A DNA stretch of 64,000 bases from Halotia wernerae (GCA_034931985.1 JAYGHB010000016.1:1-64000); one strand, 5' to 3'; shown: positions 26,883-35,280, counted from the stretch's first letter. The notes: a model not told the origin generated them from the letters alone. Made by a program: numbers and translations.

Positions 26883-26909
26883 GCTGGTAACTGATTACCA
26901 GTTACCAGC
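26883..26909. terminator. Bidirectional terminator between convergent genes
   Basis: GCTGGTAACTG, loop ATTAC, CAGTTACCAGC: a perfect 11-bp stem in the 60-bp gap between the TIGR02588 gene and the convergent ChaB-domain gene. Confidence 0.7.
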
Positions 26910-26932
26910 AAATCAGGAAAATAGATAATAGA

Positions 26933-27736
26933 TTAAACGTTTACTTTAGCCTTTGACCAAACACCATTTTCATCTTCATCATACCCTTGGTGAATAGTTT
27001 CCCAAGCAGCTTGTTCAGCAGTAAACTCATCGCTTGTTTCACTTAAAACAGTGTTATAACGCTCAATGAATGTGCTTTGAGCTTCTTGAGAAAGGTGAGA
27101 TCGAACCTCAGGAGATAAATCTTCCGGACTGTTGCAAGGGCCAGGACAAGGATGAGACAGTGTTTTTTCTACTGTATGAATTTCTTCGCCACCAGCACTT
27201 TCGAGTAGCAATTGAAATTCGCCGACGCGATCGCTTGGCACTTCTGCCATTAATAAAAATTCGCCAGCTTGTAAGCGGGTTTGGTAGATCGCGGCTTTAT
27301 CTTCTGGCATTCCCCAAGCAGTCAGAACCGATACCAAGCCTGCACCAGCACTACCTGCGATCGCTCCACTAGCGGCTCCTAGTAGTAAAGCACCAATTGG
27401 CCCTGCTGCCACAATTGGCCCCACAAACGGAACGAACAGTACGCCTACACCTGTGAGCAAGCTGAGAAATGAACCAAACAAAGAACCAAAAATTGCTCCT
27501 GTTCTCAATCCTCCCAAAATCACGTCTTTCTTAGTAATGAAGCCAGAAATTCGAGTTTCCGATTGGAAATTTCTGCCCATTACTGAAATATGATCTCTTG
27601 GTACACCTCTGTCGAGTAAGCGTCTAATAACATCATCAATTTGCTTTTGCTCTTTGAATAACACAGATATAGTCCGTTCTGCTTGATACACTTCTGGCAC
27701 TTGAATCTCCTTAAATCTTGTTTTTGTAATTGACAT
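26933..27736 (-). CDS. Glycine-zipper/ChaB-domain stress protein
   Basis: A 267-residue protein. The N-terminal part resembles the general stress protein 17M region (RTISVLFKEQKQIDDVIRRL, then RGVPRDHISVMGRN). The centre (about 78-150) is glycine- and alanine-rich and hydrophobic, with GAIFGSLFGSFLSLLTGVGV and GALLLGAASGAIAGSAGAG, and is likely membrane-inserting. The C-terminal 60 residues form a ChaB-like domain (FIERYNTVLSE ... EQAAWETIHQGYDEDENGVWSK). I chose ATG 27736; a GTG at 27775 would add 13 residues. ChaB domains occur in cation transport regulators and in stress proteins. Dps is 89 bp upstream on the same strand. Confidence 0.75.
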   Translation of the reverse strand: MSITKTRFKEIQVPEVYQAERTISVLFKEQKQIDDVIRRLLDRGVPRDHISVMGRNFQSETRISGFITKKDVILGGLRTGAIFGSLFGSFLSLLTGVGVLFVPFVGPIVAAGPIGALLLGAASGAIAGSAGAGLVSVLTAWGMPEDKAAIYQTRLQAGEFLLMAEVPSDRVGEFQLLLESAGGEEIHTVEKTLSHPCPGPCNSPEDLSPEVRSHLSQEAQSTFIERYNTVLSETSDEFTAEQAAWETIHQGYDEDENGVWSKAKVNV

Positions 27737-27825
27737 CCTGAAGAAACAATTGCAGGAAGATTGAATCTCCCCCACAGACTGCTATCTCAGTTCAAACGTG
27801 TGTAGTTGGCTATGTCTGACAATAA

Positions 27826-28371
27826 CTACACGCCTGCAGGAGCTTTAGCTTTAGTTCCTGCTGCGGGCTTTGTACCATTTGGCTCTAATGCCTGCCCTTC
27901 AATAAATGAGCGCAGCATCCAAGCCATCTCTTCATGCTCTTCCATTAATCCGGTCAAAAAGTCAGCAGTTCCCTCATCATGGAACTTCTCACTACAGTGA
28001 TCAATATGCTCCCTGAGGTTGCGAATAACCTGCTCGTGATCTTGTACAAGATTAGCTACCATCCCTGTGGCGGTGGGGATATCTCCAACGTGTTCCTTTA
28101 GGCTAGCCGTCTTGAGAAATCCATCCATTGTACCCAGCGGATAGCCACCCAAAGCACGGGTTCGCTCTGCCAAGGCATCAATATTCATCGTCAGTTTTTC
28201 GTAGTGTTCTTCCCAAAGCTCGTGCAAACTGCGGAACTGAGGACCGACAACGTCCCAGTGGTACTTTTTGGTTTTCACTAACAGTAGATAAGAATCTGCC
28301 AAATCTTGATTCAACAGGTTAATTACACCTTGACGTTGTTCTTCTGTCAAACCAATGTTTATCGGACGCAT
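27826..28371 (-). CDS. dps: Dps ferritin-like DNA-protection protein
   Basis: A 181-residue Dps subunit expected to form a 12-mer that oxidises and stores iron with H2O2. The inter-subunit ferroxidase ligands are all visible with canonical spacing: H38 (KKYHWDVVGPQF), H50, D65 and E69. The C-terminal tail (PNGTKPAAGTKAKAPAGV) is basic and Ala/Pro-rich, which could help bind DNA. Heterocystous cyanobacteria carry several Dps paralogues, and which one this is cannot be told. It lies in the stress cluster. Confidence 0.92.
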   Translation of the reverse strand: MRPINIGLTEEQRQGVINLLNQDLADSYLLLVKTKKYHWDVVGPQFRSLHELWEEHYEKLTMNIDALAERTRALGGYPLGTMDGFLKTASLKEHVGDIPTATGMVANLVQDHEQVIRNLREHIDHCSEKFHDEGTADFLTGLMEEHEEMAWMLRSFIEGQALEPNGTKPAAGTKAKAPAGV

Positions 28372-28574
28372 TGCTTTCTATCCCTAACTGAACTTATCTC
28401 TTAAGTTCACAAAAATTAGACATAATACACATCAACCAGAGGAAAGATTCTCCAATAACAAATATTTACAACTCAGGTTGCTATTTATCTGTATCTTCTA
28501 ATAGATAAAATCATCTAAATGATTGACAAATAATTTTTTTAGGCTTTATTGTTTTATCTAAACAAGATGGCAGT

Positions 28575-28605
28575 AGACATCTTGATATGAGCAATCAAGA
28601 TGTCT
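28575..28605. terminator. Hairpin AGACATCTTGAT/ATCAAGATGTCT
   Basis: A perfect 12-bp stem with a 7-base loop, 78 bp past the stop of the low-temperature-induced-like gene on the minus strand and upstream of dps. It probably separates the two transcripts. The rest of 28372-28682 is AT-rich and should hold the dps promoter. Confidence 0.55.
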
Positions 28606-28682
28606 ATCTTCAAAAGAAAGTAAATCTGTCTGTCTACAAAAAGGTTTCGTGGATGAAGAGTAATTAATTCTTGGTATTATTA

Positions 28683-29048
28683 CTACTTATTGCCTGTGAC
28701 TTTTCCTAGAAAATTCTTTACTTCATCTTCAACACTAGTTGCACTCTGAGAATTTTCAGGACGATTCATCTTATCAATATCAGCATCACCTTGAACTTCA
28801 TTTAGTCCTTTATTAGACTCCTCTTGAACCTTTTTCAATCCAGGTGGTTTTGATTTTGCTAGTTCATCAGTTTTTTTCTGAGTTTCAAGGAGTTGTGTAG
28901 GGCCTTCGGTAGGATTACTTTGATAGCTATCGATTGCAAAAGCAGGAACCGCACTAGACAATAACAGTAATGCACAGGTAAAAGCCACAATTAAGAAACG
29001 CACTGGACGTAAGGTAGATGAAACAACAGTAAAAATCTTCATTTGCAA
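28683..29048 (-). CDS. Low-temperature-induced-like secreted protein
   Basis: A 121-residue protein with a Sec signal peptide (RFLIVAFTCALLLLSSAVPAFA, about residues 17-38, cleavage after AFA). The mature part is hydrophilic and highly charged, with YQSNPTEGPTQLLETQKKTDE and a C-terminal VKNFLGKVTGNK. It resembles small cyanobacterial proteins annotated as low-temperature-induced. The function is unknown; the disordered, amphipathic composition suggests a protective periplasmic or membrane-surface role. It belongs to the 25-29 kb stress group. Confidence 0.68.
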   Translation of the reverse strand: MQMKIFTVVSSTLRPVRFLIVAFTCALLLLSSAVPAFAIDSYQSNPTEGPTQLLETQKKTDELAKSKPPGLKKVQEESNKGLNEVQGDADIDKMNRPENSQSATSVEDEVKNFLGKVTGNK

Positions 29049-29726
29049 TCCTCAAATAACAGCTTCAACAACACAGGACTAGTAAATATAGATAGAAGCT
29101 TAGCCTTAATTAGGGTAAAATTAATTCACCAAACTATCAACTTATGCTTTTATCATTTAAGTCCTTTGGCAGTAAAACTTTGGTTGAAATAAATATCTTT
29201 TGTATTTCGCTTTACTATAAGTAATAAGCTAGAATAAACTAAATACTTATAGATATTACTACTTTTTACAGTAAAGATATTCTTCAATCAAATTTCACCT
29301 GATCCATTTTTACTTGTAAAAGACTAACACCTGCATCGACCTGTAGAATGAAGTTAATTTGATTTATATTTACTACAAAATCATTCTTTAGGTATATCGA
29401 CTTGTACACAATCGAGTCTGCTGAATAACTTCGCTAGCCAAACGACTCATAAATATGATCAAACTGCACGTCAAAAGCGATCGCTTAAACAACATGTATG
29501 TTTTGAAAGTATCCTTTCATGCTTGATATACATAAGTGTGTGTATTAATTAATGTGGGTGATTGTAGAAGACTTTTGAAAATTCTTCTAGCTCGCATCTA
29601 ACGAAATCCCTTAGCAGCAAGGGAAAAGTAGGTGGTCATCTGAGTTAGGTGATGTAAGTCGGGCAGTGCCTGCAATTGCTGTTTGACCTCAGAATCCCCC
29701 GAATTTAATTCGGGTGAGTATGTCAA
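29049..29726. other. Gene-free AT-rich stretch
   Basis: No credible gene. It should contain the promoter of the low-temperature-induced-like gene. One HIP1 site and two loosely similar blocks (ACTTGTAAAAGACTAACACC near 29320 and ATCGACTTGTACACAATCG near 29396) are the only features noted. Confidence 0.4.
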
Positions 29727-29798
29727 TATATTTGGCGTGCCAGCAACGGTAAGCACTATGGAGCAGACGTAAATGGTAATATCAGCAACTCCGAGCAG

Positions 29799-30011
29799 AT
29801 GATTGGAACCAAGAAAACGATGCCGTTGCAAAGCCGAGCTATTTCTGGAATAGATGCAGCAAAGCTTGGTGATGCACATTGGGCAGACAAAATTACCGAT
29901 TGCTACAGGATTGGTAAAAGAATTAACAAAAAGCTAAAACCCTCCGCACCAGCAATCGGTGGTGGATTCTGGTGCATCTTTCCTGGTCAACAAACAGACT
30001 TTACTAACTAA
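29799..30011 (+). CDS. Hypothetical, possibly truncated
   Basis: A 70-residue frame ending in TAA one base before the ATG of the next gene, suggesting translational coupling. The frame stays open upstream to about 29727 without a start codon, reading ASNGKHYGADVNGNISNSEQ. This suggests an N-terminally decayed gene, with a faint resemblance to beta-trefoil repeats (weak). I do not recognise the product and no ribosome site is clear. Confidence 0.3.
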   Translation: MIGTKKTMPLQSRAISGIDAAKLGDAHWADKITDCYRIGKRINKKLKPSAPAIGGGFWCIFPGQQTDFTN

Positions 30012-30012
30012 C

Positions 30013-30429
30013 ATGAATCAATCCAAAGAATTGAAGGAGTTGTTTGACAAGTCCCAGGCTTGTATTTATATGTCGCTTGAAGGCATTAATATTTCGTCTG
30101 ACGATTTAATCGTAGGTGAACTTGCAACTACATTGGTTTTGCATTGTGAAATAGACAATACATCTAATCAACGAGAATATCCTAAACCGGGTAACAGATT
30201 AGATAACTATCACGTCAATAGAGAAACAGGAACTTGGTACACAACACCATCTCACTGGGTTGTTTGGCGAGTCGAAACTTTTAATTCTGCTGATGAGAAT
30301 CAAGTAATGCAAGAAGTGGTAATTGCTTGGTGCAAGAAAGAACTTGTTGCACCAAGCAATTACGCAAAAATGGACAAAAAGCTTAATTTATCGAACCGCC
30401 AAGATGCCAAGAACGCCAAGAATTGGTAG
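30013..30429 (+). CDS. Hypothetical protein with repeat-derived C terminus
   Basis: A 138-residue unrecognised soluble protein from the ATG at 30013 (MNQSKELKELFDKSQACIYM). A central part is rich in Trp and Tyr (TGTWYTTPSHWVVWRVETF). The last ~22 codons, from about 30360 (YAKMDKKLNLSNRQDAKNAK), are encoded by a GGACTTACGCA-type repeat that also occurs at 19562-19695. The native C terminus therefore probably ended near VAPSN. An alternative GTG start at 29959 would add 18 residues. An intrinsic terminator follows at 30480. Confidence 0.55.
   Translation: MNQSKELKELFDKSQACIYMSLEGINISSDDLIVGELATTLVLHCEIDNTSNQREYPKPGNRLDNYHVNRETGTWYTTPSHWVVWRVETFNSADENQVMQEVVIAWCKKELVAPSNYAKMDKKLNLSNRQDAKNAKNW
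30321..30361. repeat. 15-bp perfect palindrome at the original gene end
   Basis: AATTGCTTGGTGCAA, an 11-base loop, TTGCACCAAGCAATT. It lies in the last native codons of the 30013 gene and abuts the inserted repeat. It could be an old terminator. Confidence 0.6.
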
Positions 30430-30445
30430 AGCGTGCGTAAGTCCT
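30360..30445. mobile_element. 'GGACTTACGCA' element, left-truncated copy
   Basis: It matches 19562-19695 from TTACGCAAAAATGGACAAAA to GCGTGCGTAAGTCCT but lacks the outer left bases and the nested 43-bp palindrome. It is fused in frame to the preceding gene. Confidence 0.8.
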
Positions 30446-30479
30446 AGCACAAAACTAAGCTTTGTTCAATAATTAATTT

Positions 30480-30502
30480 GCCTGCAAAGCGCAGGCTTTT
30501 TT
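30480..30502 (+). terminator. Intrinsic terminator
   Basis: GCCTGC, loop AAAGC, GCAGGC, then TTTTTT: a classic rho-independent terminator on the plus strand. It supports transcription of the 30013-30429 gene. Confidence 0.8.
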
Positions 30503-30586
30503 ATGACTTATAAATCAACAGCTAGGTCTATCTCTGATTTAAAAGCACATGCACATTTGGTTTTGACGTGTTTATTTTTATGTAAT

Positions 30587-31003
30587 TCATTCGCTCATCA
30601 CAGAAGCACAAGCTTGAGCTTCTTGCCAAAGTTTATGCAAAAAGAACTCGGCGCGTGAAGCGAAGCTATCGCCGTTAGGCGAATCATTCATAGTGGTGAC
30701 AAACACACCCACAACATCCTCAGAACCATCTGATAACCAAGAACCCCTCAAGGTGACTTCTATATACTCATGATCACAAGCGCACAAGGCAATGATTTCA
30801 CTATCATCTCGCTTCACCTCAGTTCTGAGCAAATCTACTCCCGGTAAATCGACAGGTAGCAAAAAGGAAGCAGTACTAGGTTCAACGCACAAACTTTGCC
30901 CAACGCGCAGTGCCAAAATCACTCGCTGTGCCACCCATTCCTCTAGTGACTGAGTGAGATACTCTAAATAAAAGCTCCCTTCGGTATAAGTTAATTTCAG
31001 CAT
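30587..31003 (-). CDS. Conserved cyanobacterial hypothetical protein
   Basis: A 138-residue soluble protein (MLKLTYTEGSFYLEYL, then VILALRVGQSLCVEPSTASF). I recognise the pattern as a cyanobacteria-wide hypothetical family without known function. The start has AAGGA just upstream. Residues about 105-117 (NDSPNGDSFASRA) coincide with a short GC-rich palindromic sequence (about 30652-30692) that looks like an inserted repeat which kept the frame. Confidence 0.72.
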   Translation of the reverse strand: MLKLTYTEGSFYLEYLTQSLEEWVAQRVILALRVGQSLCVEPSTASFLLPVDLPGVDLLRTEVKRDDSEIIALCACDHEYIEVTLRGSWLSDGSEDVVGVFVTTMNDSPNGDSFASRAEFFLHKLWQEAQACASVMSE

Positions 31004-31045
31004 TCCTTAGGCTCTCCTGTTATTCCAGGTTTGCTTGCACATCTT

Positions 31046-31086
31046 AATAAAAAACCCCCGCTTCTTGTTTAGGTGAAGCAGGGGTA
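31046..31086 (-). terminator. Intrinsic terminator of the 31114-31362 gene
   Basis: Read on the minus strand: ACCCCTGCTTC, a 10-base loop, GAAGCGGGGGT, then TTTTTA. One mismatch in an 11-bp stem, followed by a T-run. Its position shows that the small minus-strand gene is a transcription unit. Confidence 0.75.
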
Positions 31087-31113
31087 AGAAATTGACCAAA
31101 AATTTCTCTGGTC

Positions 31114-31362
31114 TTATATCAGTACAGTATTCCTTCGTCTGTACCTCCCGCTTCTTTCACTTAATTGTGGTTTTACATTCAGCCCACTAATGCTGAGATA
31201 TCTAAAATCATAATTACCCTTTCTAATTTGCCGATAACTTCGGCTACCATCACCCATAAATAAATACTCCACTCCCACAGCGGCTGATTCCCAACTGGCT
31301 CGGCAATTGGTAGCACTAAAAGAAGCAGAGATGGGGTAAATGGATTTCACAAAAAGTTTCAC
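31114..31362 (-). CDS. Small basic hypothetical protein
   Basis: An 82-residue unrecognised protein (MKLFVKSIYPISASFSATNC...). It is rich in Arg, Ser and Tyr, with the basic C terminus SERSGRYRRRNTVLI. The start is GTG with AAAGGAA about 12 bases upstream. A good terminator immediately follows, which is the main reason to believe it. It is divergent from the ribbon-helix-helix gene across 68 bp, so the two may share control. Confidence 0.5.
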   Translation of the reverse strand: MKLFVKSIYPISASFSATNCRASWESAAVGVEYLFMGDGSRSYRQIRKGNYDFRYLSISGLNVKPQLSERSGRYRRRNTVLI

Positions 31363-31430
31363 CTATTGAACATTCCTTTAAACATACTACACTTGTATTA
31401 CTATCCTGTCTATACCTTTAAGGAGAAAAA

Positions 31431-31769
31431 ATGATGCATACCATCGCTCGCACACCAACCACCGAGATGGAAGTTACTAGTATTCGCTTAGAGCGAGAAC
31501 TTAAAGATAAACTCAAAGAGATAGCTGGCAATCAAGGGTATCAAGCTCTGATCCGAGATATTCTTTGGAATTATGTCCAGCAAAAGTCAGGTGAGTGGAA
31601 ACCCCGATTTTCACGAGCCGATATTCGAGCTAGTATAGCGGCCACATCTCAGCAAGAAGAACGTTGTGTACTCACAGGTCAACTAATTCCACCTCAACAA
31701 CCGATGTTGTTAGGATTAACGAAAAACGGCGATATGGTTCCTCTCAGTGTCGAGAGTTTGGCTGCATAG
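31431..31769 (+). CDS. Ribbon-helix-helix type regulator-like protein
   Basis: A 112-residue protein. Residues about 13-47 (MEVTSIRLERELKDKLKEIA, then GYQALIRDILWNYV) match a MetJ/Arc ribbon-helix-helix DNA-binding unit. The C-terminal half (CVLTGQLIPPQQPMLLGLT, then GDMVPLSVESL) recurs in cyanobacterial proteins of this kind and is of unknown role. The start has AAGGAGA at good spacing; an internal ATG at residue 13 is possible. It may regulate itself and the divergent small gene (inference). Confidence 0.72.
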   Translation: MMHTIARTPTTEMEVTSIRLERELKDKLKEIAGNQGYQALIRDILWNYVQQKSGEWKPRFSRADIRASIAATSQQEERCVLTGQLIPPQQPMLLGLTKNGDMVPLSVESLAA

Positions 31770-32528
31770 CCTTTGATTTTGATGAATGCAGCTCAGTTGC
31801 CTTCATGAGTAACTAGGCTGCATTCATACATTCAGCTTCATCTATCTGTAATCCAAATGCCACTTATAATAAAACTTAGAGGTTATATAGTCATAAAACT
31901 TAAATAAAGCTATTCTTGACCAAATAGTTATACTTGATAAAATTGAATTCCAGTTCTAGGAAAATAATACTTAACAAAAGGAAAACATCGACTTAATTAT
32001 AAGTAAATCATTATAGAGAATAGGAGCTAAACAAAGATATAAAGTAATTATGGGGATTAGATCTTGATTGATCAGCTATCCAAAATTTTCTGTATTTCTA
32101 CTGGCATAATGCTTGACTATTAATTCAGACTAATTAGGAGGATGGCTATTATCTAGGATAAGCAGGGTTAAAAATAATACTCTTTTATGTATTTGTAACC
32201 GTATTAATGCGGCTTTTGTTTTTATCTTGTCGCTCCAATTCTAGAAGAATTACGGTTTATGTATAGTTATAGACAGGATATCCTAGACCAAAGTTAATCA
32301 ACCAAGTCTGCACAAATCGCCTACATGTCAGCTTGATCAAGCACTTTAACGTATTTTAAATATTTTAAAACGTATGTAATACCTTATTTAATATACCAGT
32401 ATGTTGGTTATTTTTATAGAAAAAGGCTACAACAGCTAAAAGAAAGTTTTAAGAAAAAATTTTTAATTCATCAAGTGGAGCAACACCACTAAAACAGAAG
32501 AACATGCCAAGAACTTGGGTGCAAAAAA
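31770..32528. other. Gene-free AT-rich stretch
   Basis: About 760 bases without a supportable gene, RNA or clear palindrome. It precedes the kinase-like gene and presumably contains its promoter. Confidence 0.4.
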
Positions 32529-34589
32529 ATGAGGTCATTATTTAAGGGTGTGCCAGCAATGAAAAAGCGTTTATCACTGCCGTCACCGTGTCCAAATGAC
32601 CTAGAGCAACTACAATCATACCCGATCAAGCTGATGCAGCATCAGGAAGAACTAGCCCACCAGTTGACACAAAGGATTAACCACATTATTGCCAGTAGCC
32701 CAGCCACGGCGATAATGCTACAAGAGATTGCTCAATTGTTAGGAGTTGCCTTCAAAGTAGATTGTTGTTGCTTAGTTACAGTCACAAGCGAAGTGTCAGG
32801 CGAAGCTACTACTGCGAATTGGTGTTCTGATGAATATTTAGAGATGCCACACTCCAGTGAAATATTCTCTATGGAACAGTTACTGATGGACTTACCAGTA
32901 GTACAATGTGCTGCTGAAACGTTGACCATAGAGGACATCTCTACAATTCAAAACAGTTTGGTAGTTGGATGTCAATACTTACCACTACCAATCAAAACAG
33001 TTTTGGCAATTCCGGCTCGGTTTGGGGGCAAAAATAGTGGGGTAATTAGTCTGATCAAATTCCAACCTGATGATTGGAGTGAATCAGAAAAACAATTGTT
33101 AAAATCGGTAGAGTCTTCTTGTGCGATCGCTTTTTCTCAGGTAGCACAAGCACAGTTAATTGCTAGTCAACAGCAGCATTTGCAAAAGACTAACCAACAT
33201 CAAAACTTGATTAAGCAATTAACGGTACTGAGTCGTACTAACTTGGAGTTAAATCAGATGCTCCAGTTAGCGATCGCTTCTACTGCCGAATCTCTCCAGG
33301 CAGATCGAGGTTTGCTCATCCTGCTGAAATATACAGATCCATTATTTAGGTTTCAGCCGAAAAAACAAATTCCCAATGCCAAAGCTACCGTTGTTGGCGA
33401 ATGGAATCGGGAATTGCCAACCCTCCGCCCCGATAAAATAGAAGGATTGGAGCAGTCATTCTCTGTTTTAGACTGTGGTTTAGGTCAGCGTGCCTTCACA
33501 GAACCTGGAAAACCAGTCATCATAGACTATACAGATTTTCAAGATACATCAACAGCTGCTCCCTTATTTGCAGTTCAGGTATTACCTGCGGTGCTGTTAG
33601 TGCCATTAGAAAATCAAGGCAAGATTTTAGGATTTTTGGTGTTACAGCAAGCAGAGGCTCGCAGTTGGCAACTAGCAGAATTAAATCTTGTGGAAATGGT
33701 CTGTGCCCAAGTAAGTAATGCCATAATTCAGTCACAGACATTGCGACAAGTACAGACTCTAGTAGATGATCGCACGGCGAAGCTCAAAAGTAGCCTGGAA
33801 CTCCAGGGAAAATTACATGAAAGAACACGGCAATATGTTGAGCAGTTGCGAGAACTCAATGAACTCAAAGATGAATTTCTCAGCAACATGAGCGATCGCT
33901 TGCGCTACCCCCTGACAAATATGCTGATGTCGATCAAGAATTTACGTCTGCCGGGAATAGCCCCAGACCGTCAGGTTAGATATTTGGATATTCTAGAGCA
34001 AGAATGTACTAAAGAAATTAATTTAATTAATGATTTGCTGACACTCCAAAAACTAGAGTCTCACCAAGAATCGCCGCAATTTGAAACTCTTAATTTAAAT
34101 TCTAAAATTCAGGAATTAGGCGTATCTTTTGAGAAAAAGTTGATAGATAAAGGATTAAGCATAACCGTAGATTTGCCAGAGGAGCCGTTAAAATTACAAA
34201 CCGAGTTAGATAGTTTTAACCGCATCATACAAGAGTTGTTAACTAATGCTTGTAAATACTCAGAGCGCGAGACTGTTGTTAACTTGCAAGCTTTTCACCG
34301 ACTTGAGAAACAAATCGATCAAGTTATTATTAAGGTAACTAACACAGGGCGTGGCATCTCTGAAGAAGAAGCAACCTACATTTTTGATCGGTTCCGTCGT
34401 GGTAAAGGTCGCTGGACACCAGGTACTGGCTTAGGACTGGCTTTAGTTAAGTCCTTAGTACAGCATTTAAATGGGGAGATTACAGTTGAGAGTGCTTCAA
34501 TCTCAGATTCTCAACTGAGCGAGATTTGCTTTACCCTGACATTGCCCCAATTTTCTGACGAAAGCAAACCATATTCTGAAAGTGACTGA
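32529..34589 (+). CDS. GAF-GAF histidine-kinase-like protein with altered H box
   Basis: A 686-residue cytosolic sensor with two GAF domains (about 50-205 and 240-400), a coiled coil, a HisKA-like dimerisation region and an HATPase. The H box reads EFLSNMSDRLRYPLTN, where D456 stands at the position normally held by the phospho-accepting His (SHELRTP). The G1 motif reads VTNTGRGI with N605 for the usual Asp. The N box (LLTNACKYSE), F box (FDRFRRG) and G2 (GTGLGLALVK) look normal. It may therefore bind ATP but not autophosphorylate: a pseudokinase. The start could also be the ATG at 32559 (MKKRLSLP). It overlaps the downstream START gene by 8 bp. Confidence 0.82.
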   Translation: MRSLFKGVPAMKKRLSLPSPCPNDLEQLQSYPIKLMQHQEELAHQLTQRINHIIASSPATAIMLQEIAQLLGVAFKVDCCCLVTVTSEVSGEATTANWCSDEYLEMPHSSEIFSMEQLLMDLPVVQCAAETLTIEDISTIQNSLVVGCQYLPLPIKTVLAIPARFGGKNSGVISLIKFQPDDWSESEKQLLKSVESSCAIAFSQVAQAQLIASQQQHLQKTNQHQNLIKQLTVLSRTNLELNQMLQLAIASTAESLQADRGLLILLKYTDPLFRFQPKKQIPNAKATVVGEWNRELPTLRPDKIEGLEQSFSVLDCGLGQRAFTEPGKPVIIDYTDFQDTSTAAPLFAVQVLPAVLLVPLENQGKILGFLVLQQAEARSWQLAELNLVEMVCAQVSNAIIQSQTLRQVQTLVDDRTAKLKSSLELQGKLHERTRQYVEQLRELNELKDEFLSNMSDRLRYPLTNMLMSIKNLRLPGIAPDRQVRYLDILEQECTKEINLINDLLTLQKLESHQESPQFETLNLNSKIQELGVSFEKKLIDKGLSITVDLPEEPLKLQTELDSFNRIIQELLTNACKYSERETVVNLQAFHRLEKQIDQVIIKVTNTGRGISEEEATYIFDRFRRGKGRWTPGTGLGLALVKSLVQHLNGEITVESASISDSQLSEICFTLTLPQFSDESKPYSESD

Positions 34590-35190
34590 ACAACACAACA
34601 CCATAGAAGATTTTGATCTCATCACCCTTGGTGAGGACACCAGCCTAGAAGATTCTTTGACTGCTAATATGGGTGATTTGCCAGCTGTAGCAGTCCAAAT
34701 TGAGAAAATAGCAGAACGACAGCGGCAAATTACTGCTAATGTGCAAATTCCCCACTCCGTTGAGCAAATCTGGAAGGTGCTTACAGATTACGAAGCCCTA
34801 GTTGATTTCATACCAAGCCTTGCCAAAAGTCGCTTGCTTGAGCATCCTAATGGTGGTATTCGACTTGAACAAATAGGCTCTCAGCGCCTACTAAATTTTA
34901 ACTTTCATGCGCGCGTGGTTTTAGATCTAGAAGAATGTTTCCCCCAAGCAATTAATTTCCAAATGGTAGAGGGAGATTTCAAAGGCTTTTCTGGTCGCTG
35001 GTGTCTAGAGCCTTATTCCCTTAGTGAGCGTGTAGGAACAAATCTCTGTTACACCATCCAAGTTTGGCCTAAACGAACTATGCCAGTGGGTATTATTGAA
35101 CGTCGCCTCAGCAATGACCTGCGGTTAAATCTTTTAGCTATTCACCAACGTGTGGAACAGTTAGCCAACTCAAATTTTGAGCCTTTATAG
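34582..35190 (+). CDS. START/polyketide-cyclase-like (SRPBCC) protein
   Basis: A 202-residue protein with an SRPBCC/COQ10-type lipid- or polyketide-binding fold: ANVQIPHSVEQIWKVLTDYE, then LVDFIPSLAKSRLLEHPNGG, and the C-terminal helix SNDLRLNLLAIHQRVEQLA. These form a deep hydrophobic pocket. The start is a GTG inside the end of the kinase-like gene, so translation is coupled. Members bind lipids, chlorophyll intermediates or ring compounds; the ligand here is unknown. The TAG stop falls within the left end of a repeat element (35186-35280). Confidence 0.85.
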   Translation: MTEQHNTIEDFDLITLGEDTSLEDSLTANMGDLPAVAVQIEKIAERQRQITANVQIPHSVEQIWKVLTDYEALVDFIPSLAKSRLLEHPNGGIRLEQIGSQRLLNFNFHARVVLDLEECFPQAINFQMVEGDFKGFSGRWCLEPYSLSERVGTNLCYTIQVWPKRTMPVGIIERRLSNDLRLNLLAIHQRVEQLANSNFEPL

Positions 35191-35280
35191 CAAAGGTCAA
35201 GTACCTTAGGACATCAGAAGGGTTAAGTACTCAACAAAGAGCTTAAACTCCTTGTCCTAACTGATGTGGCAATTGCTATA
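35186..35280. mobile_element. 95-bp TIR repeat overlapping a stop codon
   Basis: Ends TATAGCAA/TTGCTATA, with a further inner inverted pair ACATCAG/CTGATGT. The left end provides the TAG of the START-domain gene. No reading frame inside. Confidence 0.65.

Noticed and set aside
29598..29879. 93-codon minus-strand frame
   Set aside because: Low-information sequence with no ribosome site, overlapping the plus-strand frame that is coupled to the next gene.
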